Assembly (NCBI GenBank): GCA_950295325.1
Contig: OX485803.1
Location: forward strand, 72,619,554 to 72,683,553
Direction: 5' to 3'
Length of the DNA: 64,000 nucleotides
Source: Polytrichum commune
Lineage: Eukaryota; Streptophyta; Polytrichopsida; Polytrichales; Polytrichaceae
Program-made: the position numbers and the translations under genes
Part shown: positions 45,646 through 58,158 of the stretch, piece after piece
Position numbering within the stretch: the stretch's first letter is position 1
Layout of the letters: each line of letters begins with the position of its first letter
Notes under the pieces: model-generated
The model's database searches: none
Seen by the model: only the letters and a program-made list of their open reading frames with translations
What the model was told of the DNA's origin: nothing

Positions 45646-47634
45646 GCTTTTGGCTCCATATATATATTGAGTCTCGGAGTTTTCCTGCAGCTTCGTCGAA
45701 AATTCGGCAATGAAGTTAATAATCTGCACCTCCCGAAAGTCTGCACTGATTTTCGAAATGAAATTCCAACTGTAACTACTCCGGCTGATAATTTAAGCGT
45801 CATTATCCGTACTGGGTTACGTGGAGGTAGTACATCTCTGTGTACGGTGTGTCAAATATTGATTGCATGTTGGGTTCATTACCAAAAAACAATATCTCTC
45901 TGTACGGAGGCTTTTGTTTTTCTTTTCTTTTCTTGTCAAGGATGTATATGACACATTAACAACCGGCTGTGCGTGAGTCACAAGGTCGCAATTCCCAACA
46001 CAATATGAGAAGAGAAATGGCAAATATAGGGAGTGATAAGTAAGTCATGTATGTAACGCATGTGGGTGTTATTTGATTCGTTGTTCATGTCGCCCGACTT
46101 CTACCGATTAGACATACACAGCAAAATTTGTGTTGCATTGGCGAATGTACGATGAAACATCTGCAAAAATCAGATTTCCTCTTATTCAGTCATGGTTATC
46201 GGAAGAGCATGTTTGTTGACTTCTTAACCGGATACATCGGTCGTTCACAATCGGGTTCACAATTGAGTATAGAGTACTTATTAATAATTGAAGACATAGT
46301 GCAACCTTTGTTCAACGTGTGTCTTTATGATGTTTGCTCATTGATCCTCACTGAACCACATTCCAATCAAATCTAAGGGTCCGGTTAAGAAAACCGGCCA
46401 CTTTAGCCCTAATGTCCTATGCGACCATGATCTGGTCACGAGCATTTCGCTCTGACCCCTTTGACATTAGTTTGGATTGTTTCTCAATTGTTTCAACTAC
46501 TCCTCTTGTTCATGCTCAAGTTTGCTATGTTCTGCCAAGTGGATAATTTTGATTCAACATGGTTAATTATTTTTTAGTTAATTCAAATATGGGAGTGTGC
46601 TCTCAACAAGTTTACAATAGAACCAATCCGCGAACAAAAAGTTGACATTTGTTAGCTCCATTGTTTAGGGACAACATATCCTAGACATGTATTTTTTGTT
46701 GATTCCTATGTGCTTATGATTCCCAATTGATTTAAAAATTTGCATGACACTCAAACGCAACACATTCTAAACATCTATTGCAAGAATTTTAAGTAGGACA
46801 TGTGTTGGTGGGTGTAAATCCATGTGGAAAGTGCACATTTGTGGCACCATTGTCTCAAATTGCAAAACTTCCCCAAAAAACACAAAACAATGGTTTCAAT
46901 GTTTGTGAGTTGATTTGAGTAGTTACATTGCCCCTCTTTTGGATGAGGGTAAGGTTTTGTCATTTGGAAATGAATTGAGTGTAGGTTCTATCAAAAAACC
47001 AACCCTAATTTCATTTCTAGATGGTTGCCCTTTGAGACCACTATTGACACTCCTATTATAATCTCTGACATAATTGAACTTCGACATTTAAAATTTGGAT
47101 TGTAAGTAGTCACCTCTAACGTGCAAACATCTATACGTCTGGATTTGTCAAAAAAAAACTTTAGATTTTCAACTACGATTGCTGAAATTGAGGTCACATT
47201 TTTTGGGCAGATTTGAAGGAAATTGGGCATGGGAAGTTAGGAGTTAAAACCCATCTACCTTAGGTAGCAACATTCGTATGTAAGAGACATTGGTGTTGCC
47301 ATCATCATGGTCCTAGTAAGACCAACAAAATTTAAAGTGAACAATGATCGGGGAGAATTGGCAGTTAGTTACAGATGAACCAGTTGAGTTTGAGAAATAA
47401 CCAGTTGAAGTTCAAGACTGCCGGAAAATTACCGATCATTTAAGAAGAATTTATAAAATATGCCCCAAATTAATAAAGAAAAACTGGAGGATGTCAACAT
47501 GTCACCGGTTGGACTTGCAAACATGAGGATTCAACCGATCATGTCCAAAAATCTCCTTAATTACTGAAACTGAACCATAGACTGTTGATGAAACTGTTCT
47601 TCATAGTCTACTTACACCGTTGACAAAGGTAGCA
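45646..47634. other. Unassigned region
   Basis: A 102-codon frame on + at 45643-45951 overlaps the end of the MITE and is unrecognised. The rest has only short frames. No gene is claimed. Confidence 0.3.
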
Positions 47635-48365
47635 CTAATCAAACCTTCTTCAAGGAATCAAATCAGTGTGCCATTTTAAGATGGCTGTCAAGTGCAGTGT
47701 GCTACTGACTTATTATGTACTTATGTACTTCAAGGTGGGTCTACATTAGGATCCAACACCAAAGGAACTTTGAACCAAGCAATCCTATTCGTTCATAGTG
47801 AAATTTTAAACCCACGAAGTTTGCACTTGGGCCTGAGTTCAATGTATGAGATAACGACACGGTGTTGATGTGGCACCGTTTTCATGTCAAATATTGTCGG
47901 TCCCAATCAACCCATATATTTTTCGGTTTAGGAATGAAGTTGAGATAGTTAGTTGATCTAGTTATGCAGTGAGGCAGGCGGCGGAAAGAGGGGCATGGGT
48001 TCACTTACCGAGTAATAGTAATCAACCCCTTTTCAGGGAATCAAATCAGTGTGCCATTTTTAGATGGTTGTCTTGTGCAATGTGCCGCTGACTTATTGTG
48101 TACTTATGTACTTCAATAAGTGGGGTTCACACTAAGATCCAACACCAATGAAACTTCAAAACCAAGCTATCCTACTGGTTGAAAGTAGAAATGTGAACCC
48201 AAGAAGTTCGCACCAAGACTTGAATTCAAAATATAAGATAACGGCGTGGCGTTGATGTGACACCATTTTCACGCCAAATATTGTTGTTCCCAATCAACCC
48301 ATATTTCTAATTTTAGGAATGAAATTGAGATGGTTCGTGGAGAGTGATACCATGGGGAGGCGGGT
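47635..48365 (+). repeat. Tandem duplication, ~383-bp period
   Basis: Two adjacent units, about 47635-48017 and 48018-48365. They share gaatcaaatcagtgtgccat, gacttattatgtacttatgt, ggatccaacacc and gcgttgatgtg-like blocks, and the caatcaacccatat segment. Identity is roughly 80% by eye. No coding frame is shared. Confidence 0.8.
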
Positions 48366-48855
48366 GAGAGAGGGCTTTAGGGTTGGGGGCTCCACCTAGT
48401 GATGGCGAGTTGTTTTAAAGTAGCCACCCTATCGTTCATGGTTGACATTTGGTGAAATCAAGGGCCTAGATTTTGAGATCAAGCAATTTAACACGATCGG
48501 CCCCCGTCCATATGCGAGGTGAATTTTCTATGACAAGGATCGAATGTCTCGTATGTAGTGCGGTGGCACCAATTGGACACCGTTTCTCTCAAGCCCATTA
48601 TTTTGATTGCTACAATTTTTAGTTTGGTGCAAGAAGGTTTATTCGGTCATATCATGTGGGTTGTTCCCAATTCAAGTAAAATATTGCACCCACACTTAAA
48701 GCTCGGGTCCAATCTTGAGTCCAAAAGCAAGGTCCATTAAGGGGTGTTATGAACTCCAAGCTTTTTGGACCCATAGCCAAATGTAAACTCACCCTCAAAT
48801 GGATCTCTCATTTAAGCCTTTCATGCAACTAAGTGCCCCACATGTTCTGCCTCCT

Positions 48856-49650
48856 CGGGGAGGTGACTATCGGAATTTTAGAAACCACGTGAGATAAAAA
48901 ATAAGATCAATTTAATTCGTTGAGGGTAAACATTTTAAATTCGTTAGATCTACCATAGCATTGGAAATATATCCCCTACATGATTATATGTAAAATAGGG
49001 TGGTGAATAATTCCTTCATTTAGTAATTAGCAAAAAAAATAGGGTTATGAATATTGGTTCCCCCTAAAAGTGTGTAGTAGGATCAATAGAATAATTATGA
49101 CTTTTGCATTTAGCTTTCTTGTATTTGAATGTCATTTTCTTTGGAGTAGGTTGTTGTTCAAAATTCTATGTCTTGTCACAATTGATTATAATTCTTTTTT
49201 TTGTACTATCCGTGTTTATAATTTCTCTATGTTAGCTTGTATATTTTGTTATCTCCATGTTTATTGGTAACCCTTTAACTAGTACCCAAATGCTATTGGT
49301 TGTGTTTTGAATAGTACTTTGAATGGTTTAGGATTGGTAAAACTAATTGAGACCAATTAAATGACAAGATGGATGGTATGAAATGTTTGTTGCTCACATA
49401 GTTGATTTTGCAATGCTATAGTATTTTGTCCACTATTTGGTACTTCTAAGATTTATAAAAGAAAATGTTGTCAAAAATTAGCCTCTCTAAATAACTACAA
49501 ATAAACATAAGGTGCTAAAAAATACATCAAAGTAGCTTTATATCTACAAATAAGGCGGGAAAAAATATTGAGAGGTGCATAAATATCCCCCCATTACATA
49601 CCCCATTATCACACGTGGTTACAAAACGTAAGGGGGTAAGATCGCCCAGA
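48856..49650 (+). repeat. 0.8-kb dispersed repeat, copy A
   Basis: Direct-repeat partner of 53458-54800. Shared blocks include ggaggtgactatcggaattt, agaaaccacgtgagataaaa, tagatctaccatagc, tatgttagcttgta, ggatggtatg and gaggtgcataaata. A (TA)n(TG)n microsatellite follows at 49733-49800. It could be an LTR or a dispersed non-coding element. Confidence 0.75.
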
Positions 49651-49732
49651 GTCTGTCTCCAAATAGAATCCATAGTGAGGGCACTTCATGTCTTCATTTA
49701 TATATATAGATAAGGACCCCAAATGGAGATCC

Positions 49733-49800
49733 TTATATATATATATATATGTATATATATATGTATGTATATATTTGTGTGTGTGTGTGTGTGTGAGTGT
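49733..49800. repeat. (TA)n/(GT)n microsatellite
   Basis: TA-rich run grading into a GT run of about 18 bp. Confidence 0.9.
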
Positions 49801-50141
49801 GCAAGTCTTGTTTGATTTTGTTTCAATTTGTAGGAAACAATGTACCATAATTTCTTTTGAAGCTCATAGAAGGTCACTAAGACTTGAAGGAGGTAGCGGA
49901 TTATCATGCATGAGGTGTTTCCCTTGGCCAAGATTAACCATCTTTAGTATTGCATGCAATGCATGAACTAAAAAATGCTTCAAAATTGACATTCAATCTC
50001 ATTGTGGGAGATACTCATCATTTGGTTAATAAACTTTAACCACCTCAAGAATAGGCACATGAACTCTAAATTTGGACATTCAAAACCCCACATATATTTA
50101 TGTTAAGGATACATGAGTATTGTTCTCCCTCTTCAATATGA

Positions 50142-50960
50142 CACGTTTGGTTGCACAAGAAAGTGTCGTACTATCCAAATGTCGTATTCTACATAATATG
50201 ATAATTTGGCCTCAAAAGTCGTACTATTGAGTTTTTTCAAGAAAATGGCCTAATTCAATGTAGAATGTCATTATATATACACAATGAAGATGCATAAGTA
50301 TATAAGAATATTTTTATTAAAGAAATATGCTCACAACGTCACACAATATGGAGTTAAAAAAAAGTCCCATGATGATGTCTTCACTATATCGCACACTACA
50401 AAAGTAAGAATATATTGCTATTTGATGACGTTCGTTGATGTTGAAAATTGACATCTTGCTCAATATATTCATAAAAGATTGTATGTTCGTCACATCTAGA
50501 ACTGAAAACTCCAAAGGATGCTCCATTGCAAAAATTAATAGTAATTGGGCATACTCACAGACTTGAGGAAGCCTACCTATTGGTGTTGGATGGTTATCCA
50601 TATCAAGCCCCTCCATTTGCTCTTCATTCAAATCTAAACCCAAATGAATTTCTCTATCCATGCCGAATCCACCAACTTGACCATGTTGTATTATGCATCA
50701 ACAATTTCTACTCTTGCCAATTACACATATTCTTCAATAGGCATTTCTTTGCTTCCAAGATTCAAAGAGGAAATGAGACTTGCCAATTCATTTGTCGCTT
50801 CTTTCATTTAAAATTTTTCACATTCATGATTCATGCCAAAATCAACACTCCAATCTATAAGTAAAATCTTGAACATCCTCCAATTTTTTCCATATGATTT
50901 GGGGATGCATCTCTCTCCCACTTTGAAAGCACCACATAATGGAGGACGTTAAGTACCCCC
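50142..50960 (-). pseudogene. Pogo/Tigger-type transposase remnant, C-terminal part
   Basis: On -, an IMWCFQSGREMHPQIIWKK stretch (about 50945-50890) is followed by a shifted NWRMFKILLIDWSVDFG. These are comparable to the conserved tryptophan region after the DDE core. A 114-codon frame (50661-50317) holds GLDLNEEQMEGLDMD, LPQVCEYAQLLLIFAMEHPL and the tail NINERHQIAIYSYF. The tail aligns with LGRQHQRHLDSYLKSS of the 0.6-1.3-kb element. The non-coding 3' end (about 50240-50142) also aligns, with ctcaatagtacgac. The catalytic core is missing. Confidence 0.65.
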
Positions 50961-51060
50961 CCACGAACTTTTCGGGGGGGGGGGGGAATATTCTGTCAGG
51001 GGCAGCCCCCCGACATTTTTTCTGCACCGACCGAAAACTGCTACCCGCCCGCCCGATTTC
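50950..51060. other. GC-rich anomaly with C-run/G-run hairpin
   Basis: A run of C (about 50956) is followed within about 12 bases by a 12-base G run (about 50985), and these could pair. Then comes ggggcagccccc and gcccgcccgcccg-like sequence in an otherwise AT-rich area. No gene is seen. It lies exactly at the upstream edge of the pogo-like remnant. Confidence 0.45.
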
Positions 51061-51493
51061 GAAAAAAACTATTGTACTTGCATTTTTGAAGGCTACTTGT
51101 CACAAATCCCATATTGAGTGCACTTCATTTTCAAGGTCTCAAATCCAATATATATGTTCACTTCCATTGAGTAAATAAGCAATTTACTAGATTTCATTTT
51201 CAAAGTGAAACTGCCAATGAAGCATGTAATTAACTTGGAAGTCAAAAATATTACAAAATCCTCATTAGCACTGAGGTTATAATTTTTGTCACTTACAATT
51301 CAAAGGGACTTTGTCATTCTAAAATGAAACTAAAATTAATTAATTATTTGTATTTTTGAATAATTTAATATATAATATATAATATAATTAATACCTTCTT
51401 CTATCACAAAGTTTTCATATGCATTTAAACTAGTTAAGTAAGATTGAATGCAACTAAGTCTAATATATTTTGATTAATCCTAATTAAGCCCAA

Positions 51494-51649
51494 TTAAATT
51501 AAAAAAATGCTTACCAAATTAATTAAGCCTAATTAATCATAAATTATATTTACTGGAGTTAATTCCATTTAAATAATGATTAATTCCAGTAAGTACATTT
51601 TATAATTAATTAGGCTTAATTATTTTGGTACGCATATTTTTTGATTTAA
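51494..51649. repeat. Long AT-rich foldback, ~71-bp arms
   Basis: The left arm 51494-51564 and the complement of the right arm 51579-51649 match at most positions, including taattaagcctaatta and tactggagttaatt. The loop is only about 14 bp. It is probably a small foldback element. Confidence 0.75.
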
Positions 51650-53000
51650 TAATAACGCAAAACAACAGCCTTGGGATCAAGGCAATCTAACCCTAATGAA
51701 TGAAATAACCTAGCCTACACATTATGTATGTGGCTTTTAGTTATTTCTTACTCAAATTGATGGGATAACGAGTAGACATGTTTAATAAGTTGGGCCACAT
51801 CTAATTTATTACATCTTATGAATTAAATTCTCTAAACATGGGACCTTATTTAAGTCGTACCCTCTCAACATTCCTTCTTAATTTATGGTTGATTGAACAA
51901 AACTTATATTATTAAGTACATAGATTATGGCATCACCACTTACATGTTTGGTGCACACCCGAACCCGAACCCTTCAAGGCCATGTGCGGATCTCTTAAAT
52001 GTTGATTGACACTTATACCCTCCAACCTTTAGTGCCCGCGGGGGGGGGGGGTTAATGTCAACCCTCCAAGTTTAGTTTCCAGTTGGTTTTTTGCCCACAG
52101 GGGTTGTATAATTTTTTCTATTGTCAATTAGTTTAACAATGTTCGACCACAAAATTTCAACTTAATGGGACTGGAGAATAAGGCCACATGTATGTTCAAC
52201 TTATTGCACAATCTTCAAGGATTAGGACTGTCACCTCCAACTCTTGGGCCATCACCTCTAACCCTTGGGGCCAACAACATGATGATGGTGTCATGGGTCA
52301 TTATTTTTACCTTACCACTTACAATATGCAGAGTGGTCATGCCAGTGATTAACCTGATTTCACCACACACAAACGAGCTATGAACGGATAATCTACTACC
52401 ACAACACTTAACCAAGAGGCTCCGTACACATGGAAGTTGGAATCATCCCTCGGCGGTAAAGTAAATGTTGATCCTTAAGTCTTATATAGATAATTGGATT
52501 GAATTAGAGTTCGCGCTCCCTTCATTTTCAAATTCAATAGTGTAAACTTAAAGAGTTTATCGGTTGACTCTCATCTTGGCTTGGCAATGGTTGGTACAGA
52601 ATCCCTACTTTAAGCCACGAACGTCGATCCTCACTCCAGTTTTCGGTCACCCACGATACCAACTCGTTCCTTCTAACTTTAGATGAATGAACTTCTTTTT
52701 TATCAGGTGTATGAATAATTCACACATTCCTCAAATATTGAACATTGGAATACTTGTAAGAACAACTTGGTGGATGAGTACCCGTTTGGCGATAAGCCTT
52801 TATTTGCCTAAATATTTATTTATTTATTGACAATAAAAAACCATAAAAAACATGTTGAAATAAATATAAATTAAATATTTTATGGATTTGAGGAGCCGGC
52901 CTTGGTGAATTCAAGGTTGCAGAGACCTTTTCACTTGAATATCTACAATTTTTTCTTAAAAGCTTTAAATGGAACAATTATTTATTTTTTGGGAAGTTAT
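51650..53000. other. Unassigned AT-rich region
   Basis: No gene seen. There is a G run at about 52040-52050. Two nearby short segments (cacctccaacccttgggcc-like) form a local duplication near 52230-52265. Confidence 0.3.
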
Positions 53001-53010
53001 AATATTTCCT

Positions 53011-53282
53011 ATAACTCCTCAAAATATCAAAACGAATGTATATTTCATCTTTTAAATATGAACTTACAAATTTAGTGCTTACTGTTTAGGAGGCAGCTTA
53101 GATATCTTCATTCAAACACTCATAACTTATACTTTATTAATATTGATTTCAACAAGCTTACATTTTCTAGAAACCTCAAAACAAAATCTACAACTCCTCC
53201 AAATATTGAAGCGACTGCATGTTTCATCTTATAGATATGAGCTTACAAAGTCAATGTTTATAATTTGGAAGGCAGCTGAGAT
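53011..53282 (+). repeat. Tandem pair, ~179-bp period
   Basis: taactcctcaaaatatcaaa ... ggaggcagcttagata (53011-53103) recurs as caactcctccaaatattgaa ... ggaaggcagctgagata (53190-53282). Confidence 0.75.
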
Positions 53283-53457
53283 AATTTAGAGACCCTATCT
53301 AACTGCGAAGTAAAGAAAGAACCGTGAGAAGAAGAAAAAAATCATACCCCTTCAATGAAGGGTTGGGCCCTCATTTTCTCCCGCTCAACAAAGGTTTTTT
53401 TTCTTGAATGGTGGGAACCAAACCTTTAGCGTTGAATGAGAAAGAACATCACTTCCA

Positions 53458-54800
53458 CGGGGAGGTGACTATCGGAATTTTAGAAACCACGTGAGATAAA
53501 AAAATAGGGTCAATTTAATTCGTTGAGGGTAAAATTTATACATTCATTAGATCTACCATAGCTTTGGAAATATGACCCCTACATGTTTATATGTAAAATA
53601 AGGCGGTGAATAATTCCTCCATTTTAATAATCAGTAGAAAAAAATAGGATTATAGATATTGGATCCTCCCAAATGTGTGTAGTAGAATCAATAGAATAAT
53701 TATGGGTTAGACTACTTTGATGAAGAATTGTGTAATTCTGTCCAAATTTGAATGAAACGCGTTAGTTTGGAGGGAAACGTTGTGGATTTTTTTGGGGAAG
53801 GAATGTTGTGACTTCTCAACGGCCCTTGGGTTTGCTTAGGGTTTGGACAAGCATAGTGATGTGAAGGCGGTGAAGCGTTTGGGTAGGAGGTCTTGCATTG
53901 GTGAAGCGTGGCACAAAGGCGGTAGGTAAGACACATTTTTTGGAGCTTTCTTCTTTGCTCCATAGCATTCACAACATTCACACAGGGTGTTTCACAAGCG
54001 CCAAAGATTCGGCTTGCTCCGCTCTCGTGAGGTATGACCGCCTCATGCCAACAATTAGTTTTAGTTCTTTGTCATCATTGGTGTTAAACCTCTCCAAAAT
54101 TTTTGTCTTATCATGACATAAGAAAGGACATTGATATGTACCTTGACATGTATTGGAGGGTGCATAGTTATATCCTAACCCTTTACATTGTAAATATTTG
54201 GTACAAGGTTGAATGTGTTTGTGAACACAATTAAAGTAAATGTTTTCAATTTGTGTATTTAGTTTTTTCAATTGAATGCAATCTTTTGTTTTGGAGTAGA
54301 TAATAATGCAAAATTTTCATGTCTTATGACAATTGATTATATTTCTTGTTTTGTTCTATCCGTATTTACAACTTGTCTATGTTAGCTTGTACATTTTGTC
54401 ATCTCCATGTTCATTGGTAATCTTTTAACTAAACTCCAAGTGTTATTGATTGTGTTTTGAATGGTACTTTAAATGCTTTAGCATTGGTATAACTAATTGA
54501 AACCGATTAAATGACAAGATGGATGGTATGGAACGTTTGTTGCTCACATAGTTGATTTTGCAATGCTATAGTATTTTGTTCATTATTTGGTACCTGTATA
54601 ATTTATTAAAAAAATATGATGCTAAAAATTGGTCTCTCCAAAAAATTACAAATAAAGATAGGGTGCTTAAAAATATGTCAAAGCAACTTTATATCTACAA
54701 ATAGGGAGGGAAAAAATACCGAGAGGTGCATAAATACCCCCCCCATTAAATACCCCATTATCGCATGTGGTTACAAAATGTAAGAGGGTGTGATCCCCCC
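53458..54800 (+). repeat. 0.8-kb dispersed repeat, copy B, interrupted
   Basis: Matches copy A (48856-49650) in two parts: 53458-53705 and about 54251-54800. The break falls after tcaatagaataattatg. Between the parts lie about 545 bp absent from copy A (see separate entry). Both copies share orientation. Confidence 0.75.
53706..54250. other. Extra ~545-bp segment within repeat copy B
   Basis: Sequence present in copy B but not in copy A. It contains a GC-richer centre (gcgtttgggtaggaggtctt, gctccgctctcgtgagg) and no recognised frame. It may be an insertion in B or a deletion in A. No clear terminal repeats were seen. Confidence 0.5.
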
Positions 54801-57037
54801 GTGGTCACTTCGCAACCCATTTGCCCTAGCATTAATAAAGGCTTTGTCATTTTAGTTGAATTTGAATTTTAGTTGACAATGGTCATCACATGGCCCTCCT
54901 GCCCTAATTGGCAAAATCTTTACACACGTGGTTGTTACTTTCATTTTTCCTTTTCTTGGCGGCTTCCAAAAATACTCATTTTTGGCAGCCGCTTGATTTT
55001 TTCAATGAAATGTTTGCTTAAATTGGTTGCTTATAATTTAACCTATCAACTTATTAGTGCCATTTTTTAATATTTCCGATTTGGATAAAGGACATTTTTT
55101 TTACCCCTTTGGTTCCTTATTCCTTACTTGTTCAAGATTCTTGCCCCAAAATTAAAACACACTTAGCCAACCTCGTATGGTTTTTTTAATCCATCTTAAT
55201 CTAAATGGTTCTTTGGCTAATTTTTTCTAGTAATAATCTAATGTTTTTGCTTACCTCAATTATGAGCGTCTTTGCCGGTGGGGGCAACTTTGAGGCTCAT
55301 AGTGTCGGAAGCAATTTAAGAACTTAAATGACTTTTAAAAGATAAGGGGAACCAAAATCAAGAGTGAGTTAAAGTTAAGTTAAGTTGAGAGACAAGGAAA
55401 AATGAGATAAAAAAAATAAAAAATCAAGTGGTGAGCTCGTTTTTTTTTTGGACTGCCCCGAAGATGCCGGGTAGCACCGGAAAAAATGAAAGAGTTGGAG
55501 GGGTCTTTGGAGCTAGGGGAGGTGAGGTTCATTAGGGAAGAAAAAATAAGGAGAAAATGCACAAGAAAGAGGGGCGCGGAAGCTCTGCCGCGTTGGGAAA
55601 TTCTTCTTGCTATGATACCCTAGAATAACTTCAGGAGTAGATCATGAGTGTGGATCTCAAGTTGATGATGCTTGGTAGAGGAGGGTGGTGTTCCAGGGTT
55701 TGGAAAGTTTTAGTGAACAAATTGTAGGGAGGTTGAGTGGGGGTGGGGAAGGCAAAAGCTTTACGTCATTGTAGAGGTCGGAGACTCTAGGGTTGAAGTG
55801 AGTGCACATAAGTCTGTGAGGCGAGGGAATCTAGGTTTAGGGTTTAGGATGTAGTGCAAAGGCACCGCTTAGGAATTAAGGCTCAAATGAAGGGGTTGGT
55901 GATCGAGAGACTGTGGCTATTGGTAGGATAGAGCAAGGCAACGTAGGTAGAACAGTGCAATGAGTAGTAATAATAAGGGTCGGCTAGAGTTGGCCATGTA
56001 CACCTGAGATTATTCAAACGATAAGTAGTAATTGAAGGTTTTATTGGTTGGTGCACAAGAGACACAAATTGGAAGAGTGGATTTACTATTTTATTGACTT
56101 GTAATGTGATTTAAGTATTTATGAATACTTGTATGGTTGTAATCATTTCATGTAAGGAACCCACCGTTGATTGCTATATATTGAATTGAATGGAATGCAT
56201 TAGTGATAATTGATTGGCTGGCAACTGTGAGGAGGGAACTCCCACCTGGATTAGGACACAATTAACGGTGGGCGGGAAAGTCTTTGCTCACATATCTTAA
56301 CCCCTAACTTCCCAAGCATCCCAATTTTAGTTATGGATGATTATTTTCCCACATTAATTTCACCAAACTCATTCAGCCACAATCAAAATATGCATAAACA
56401 CATGAGTTGTGCCATTTGTAGATGACTAGAATGTGTAAAACTATGTCAAAGTGGGAAGTGATGATGTTTCCGTTGTGTTGGGAGCTTGTAAGAGGCTGTT
56501 GACTCCAATGAATAGTTGCTACTTCAATACAAACTTTACATGAACAACAAAGATGTTTAATTAAATAAAAGTGAAAGTTGAAGTGGCTTTCATGTGGCAC
56601 CACTTTCCCCCTAAATTAGGTTTGTCATAACGCTGAAGAATAGTCCTAACTTGAGAAACAAAACTTCAAGCTTGATCCCAAACTTGAATCCAAAAATAAG
56701 GTGCAATGAGGAGTATGTTGGGTCCCAAATTTCTAAGACCCGCATCTTAATGTAAACTTAGCTTTGTACAAGCACTTTTGATGCCAGAGAACCCACTCAT
56801 GGACACAAATGAATCCATTTGGCTTTTAGTATGAATCCATTAGAGAATTAAAAGCCTCGATTATAAATCCTGAAATTTGAGCCTGCTTACTCCTGGCACT
56901 CATATGGATACCTTATCCAAGACCCCACCCCATGTCAATTTCATAAAATGTCTATTATATTATCATATATATCACAAGATTAAGTGCTTAGACCTCGCAA
57001 AGCTTTGTACACTGGTACAGTGTCTGAGTAGATTTTG
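54801..57037. other. Unassigned region
   Basis: No gene supported. The part at about 56660-56760 (tcccaaacttgaatccaaaaa ... taatgtaaactta) resembles 48690-48790, so it is probably dispersed repeat. Confidence 0.3.
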
Positions 57038-57046
57038 GACCAAATC

Positions 57047-57291
57047 GGCCGGGGATTCGTGGCACTCACTAAAAATCATCCGTGCGGATGAAAAAACACA
57101 GGAATCATCTAAATGTCTATTTTTGGGCAATTTGATTCCGGAAATAGAGTCAAAGGCCCCGAATTAGTCTAGTGACATCACATTCGAATGAATCGGCCCT
57201 CAACCCCATAGGGGGGCTTTTTTTATTGGAGCCACTTCATCCACGATATCTTGGATGGATGATTTTTAGTGAGTGCCACGAATCCCCAGCT
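57047..57291. mobile_element. Mutator-type MITE (245 bp) with 9-bp target duplication
   Basis: A perfect 31-bp inverted repeat (57051-57081 and 57257-57287; it begins ggggattcgtggcactcac) lies four bases inside both ends. Immediately outside is the 9-bp direct repeat gaccaaatc (57038-57046 and 57292-57300). A 9-bp duplication with long inverted ends is the hallmark of Mutator-like elements. The interior has no coding sequence. Confidence 0.85.
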
Positions 57292-57756
57292 GACCAAATC
57301 CTAGTGTTTTCAAACCCAGCTACAGTAGTTACACGTTGTGATCTCGGTTTTTCTTTATTAATTAGGATATATTCCATAGATTCCTCTAGAATGAACTGCA
57401 ATTTTATTGAAGACTTGATGAACTTCAGCCACTTATTTCTCAAACTCAACTGGCATTTGTAATTCGCAGTTGGTTCTCCCCATTCACTGCGCTAGTATGT
57501 GCAATTAGATTGCTTGTGTGAATAGGCTGCCTCTTTACCCATCTACTTAGCTTGGATGAAAATTAAAGTATAAAAATGTATATATTTTCATTATTCTATA
57601 CAGAAACTAAAATATAAGTGATAGTACTTACTGTATGTTGTTACTGTTGTACTAGTTATTTATGTAGTGTAGAATGTTGATATATTAGCATGGGGGAACC
57701 TAATTGCACATATCAATGTAGTTGAACTTTGTCATTGATTTCTCAACTTCCCACTA

Positions 57757-57955
57757 CACTAATTATTCCAATTAATGCATGTTACTATTGAAAGTTACAT
57801 AGTGCGATAACTCTCAATTCTTACTAATGAGAGTTAATAAGTCGTTCAGACATTATAAAACATAAATGACTTTTCATGGTAGAATATTACATTCTCATTA
57901 AATGAATATAGCACTGCATAATTCTAAATAATAACATGCACTTCACCAAATTGTC
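57757..57955 (+). mobile_element. MITE, family M2, abutting M3
   Basis: Shares tgcatgttactattgaaagt, cagacattataaaacataaa, gaatattacattctcattaa and atagcactgcataatt with the other M2 copies. Its right end meets the next MITE without a gap. Confidence 0.7.
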
Positions 57956-58158
57956 CAATTAGTGTGAGTTACCATACAAAGTTACGTGTTTTTATAGCAT
58001 TTTACCAAAAGTATCATACTTACCCAAATATCATAAGTAGTTAGTATCCGCACCAAAGAATATGATATAACTTAGTTGGTAAAAAAATGTTCTTGGATAT
58101 AAAAGGAAAAAAAAAGTAGCAATACATAACTCCAAATGGTAACCCATACTAATAGGAA
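57956..58158 (+). mobile_element. MITE, family M3, copy 3 (best-preserved ends)
   Basis: The left end, aattagtgtgagttaccat, pairs with the complement of atggtaacccatactaata on the right. The interior has tagttagtatccgcaccaaa and agtagcaatacataactcc. About 200 bp long, non-coding. Confidence 0.75.

Noticed and set aside
45643-45951. 102-codon frame on +
   Set aside because: Starts at the M2 MITE end and has no recognisable domain or conserved composition.
49687-49966. Frames with Tyr/Ile repeats near 49.7 kb
   Set aside because: Products of the (TA)n/(GT)n microsatellite.
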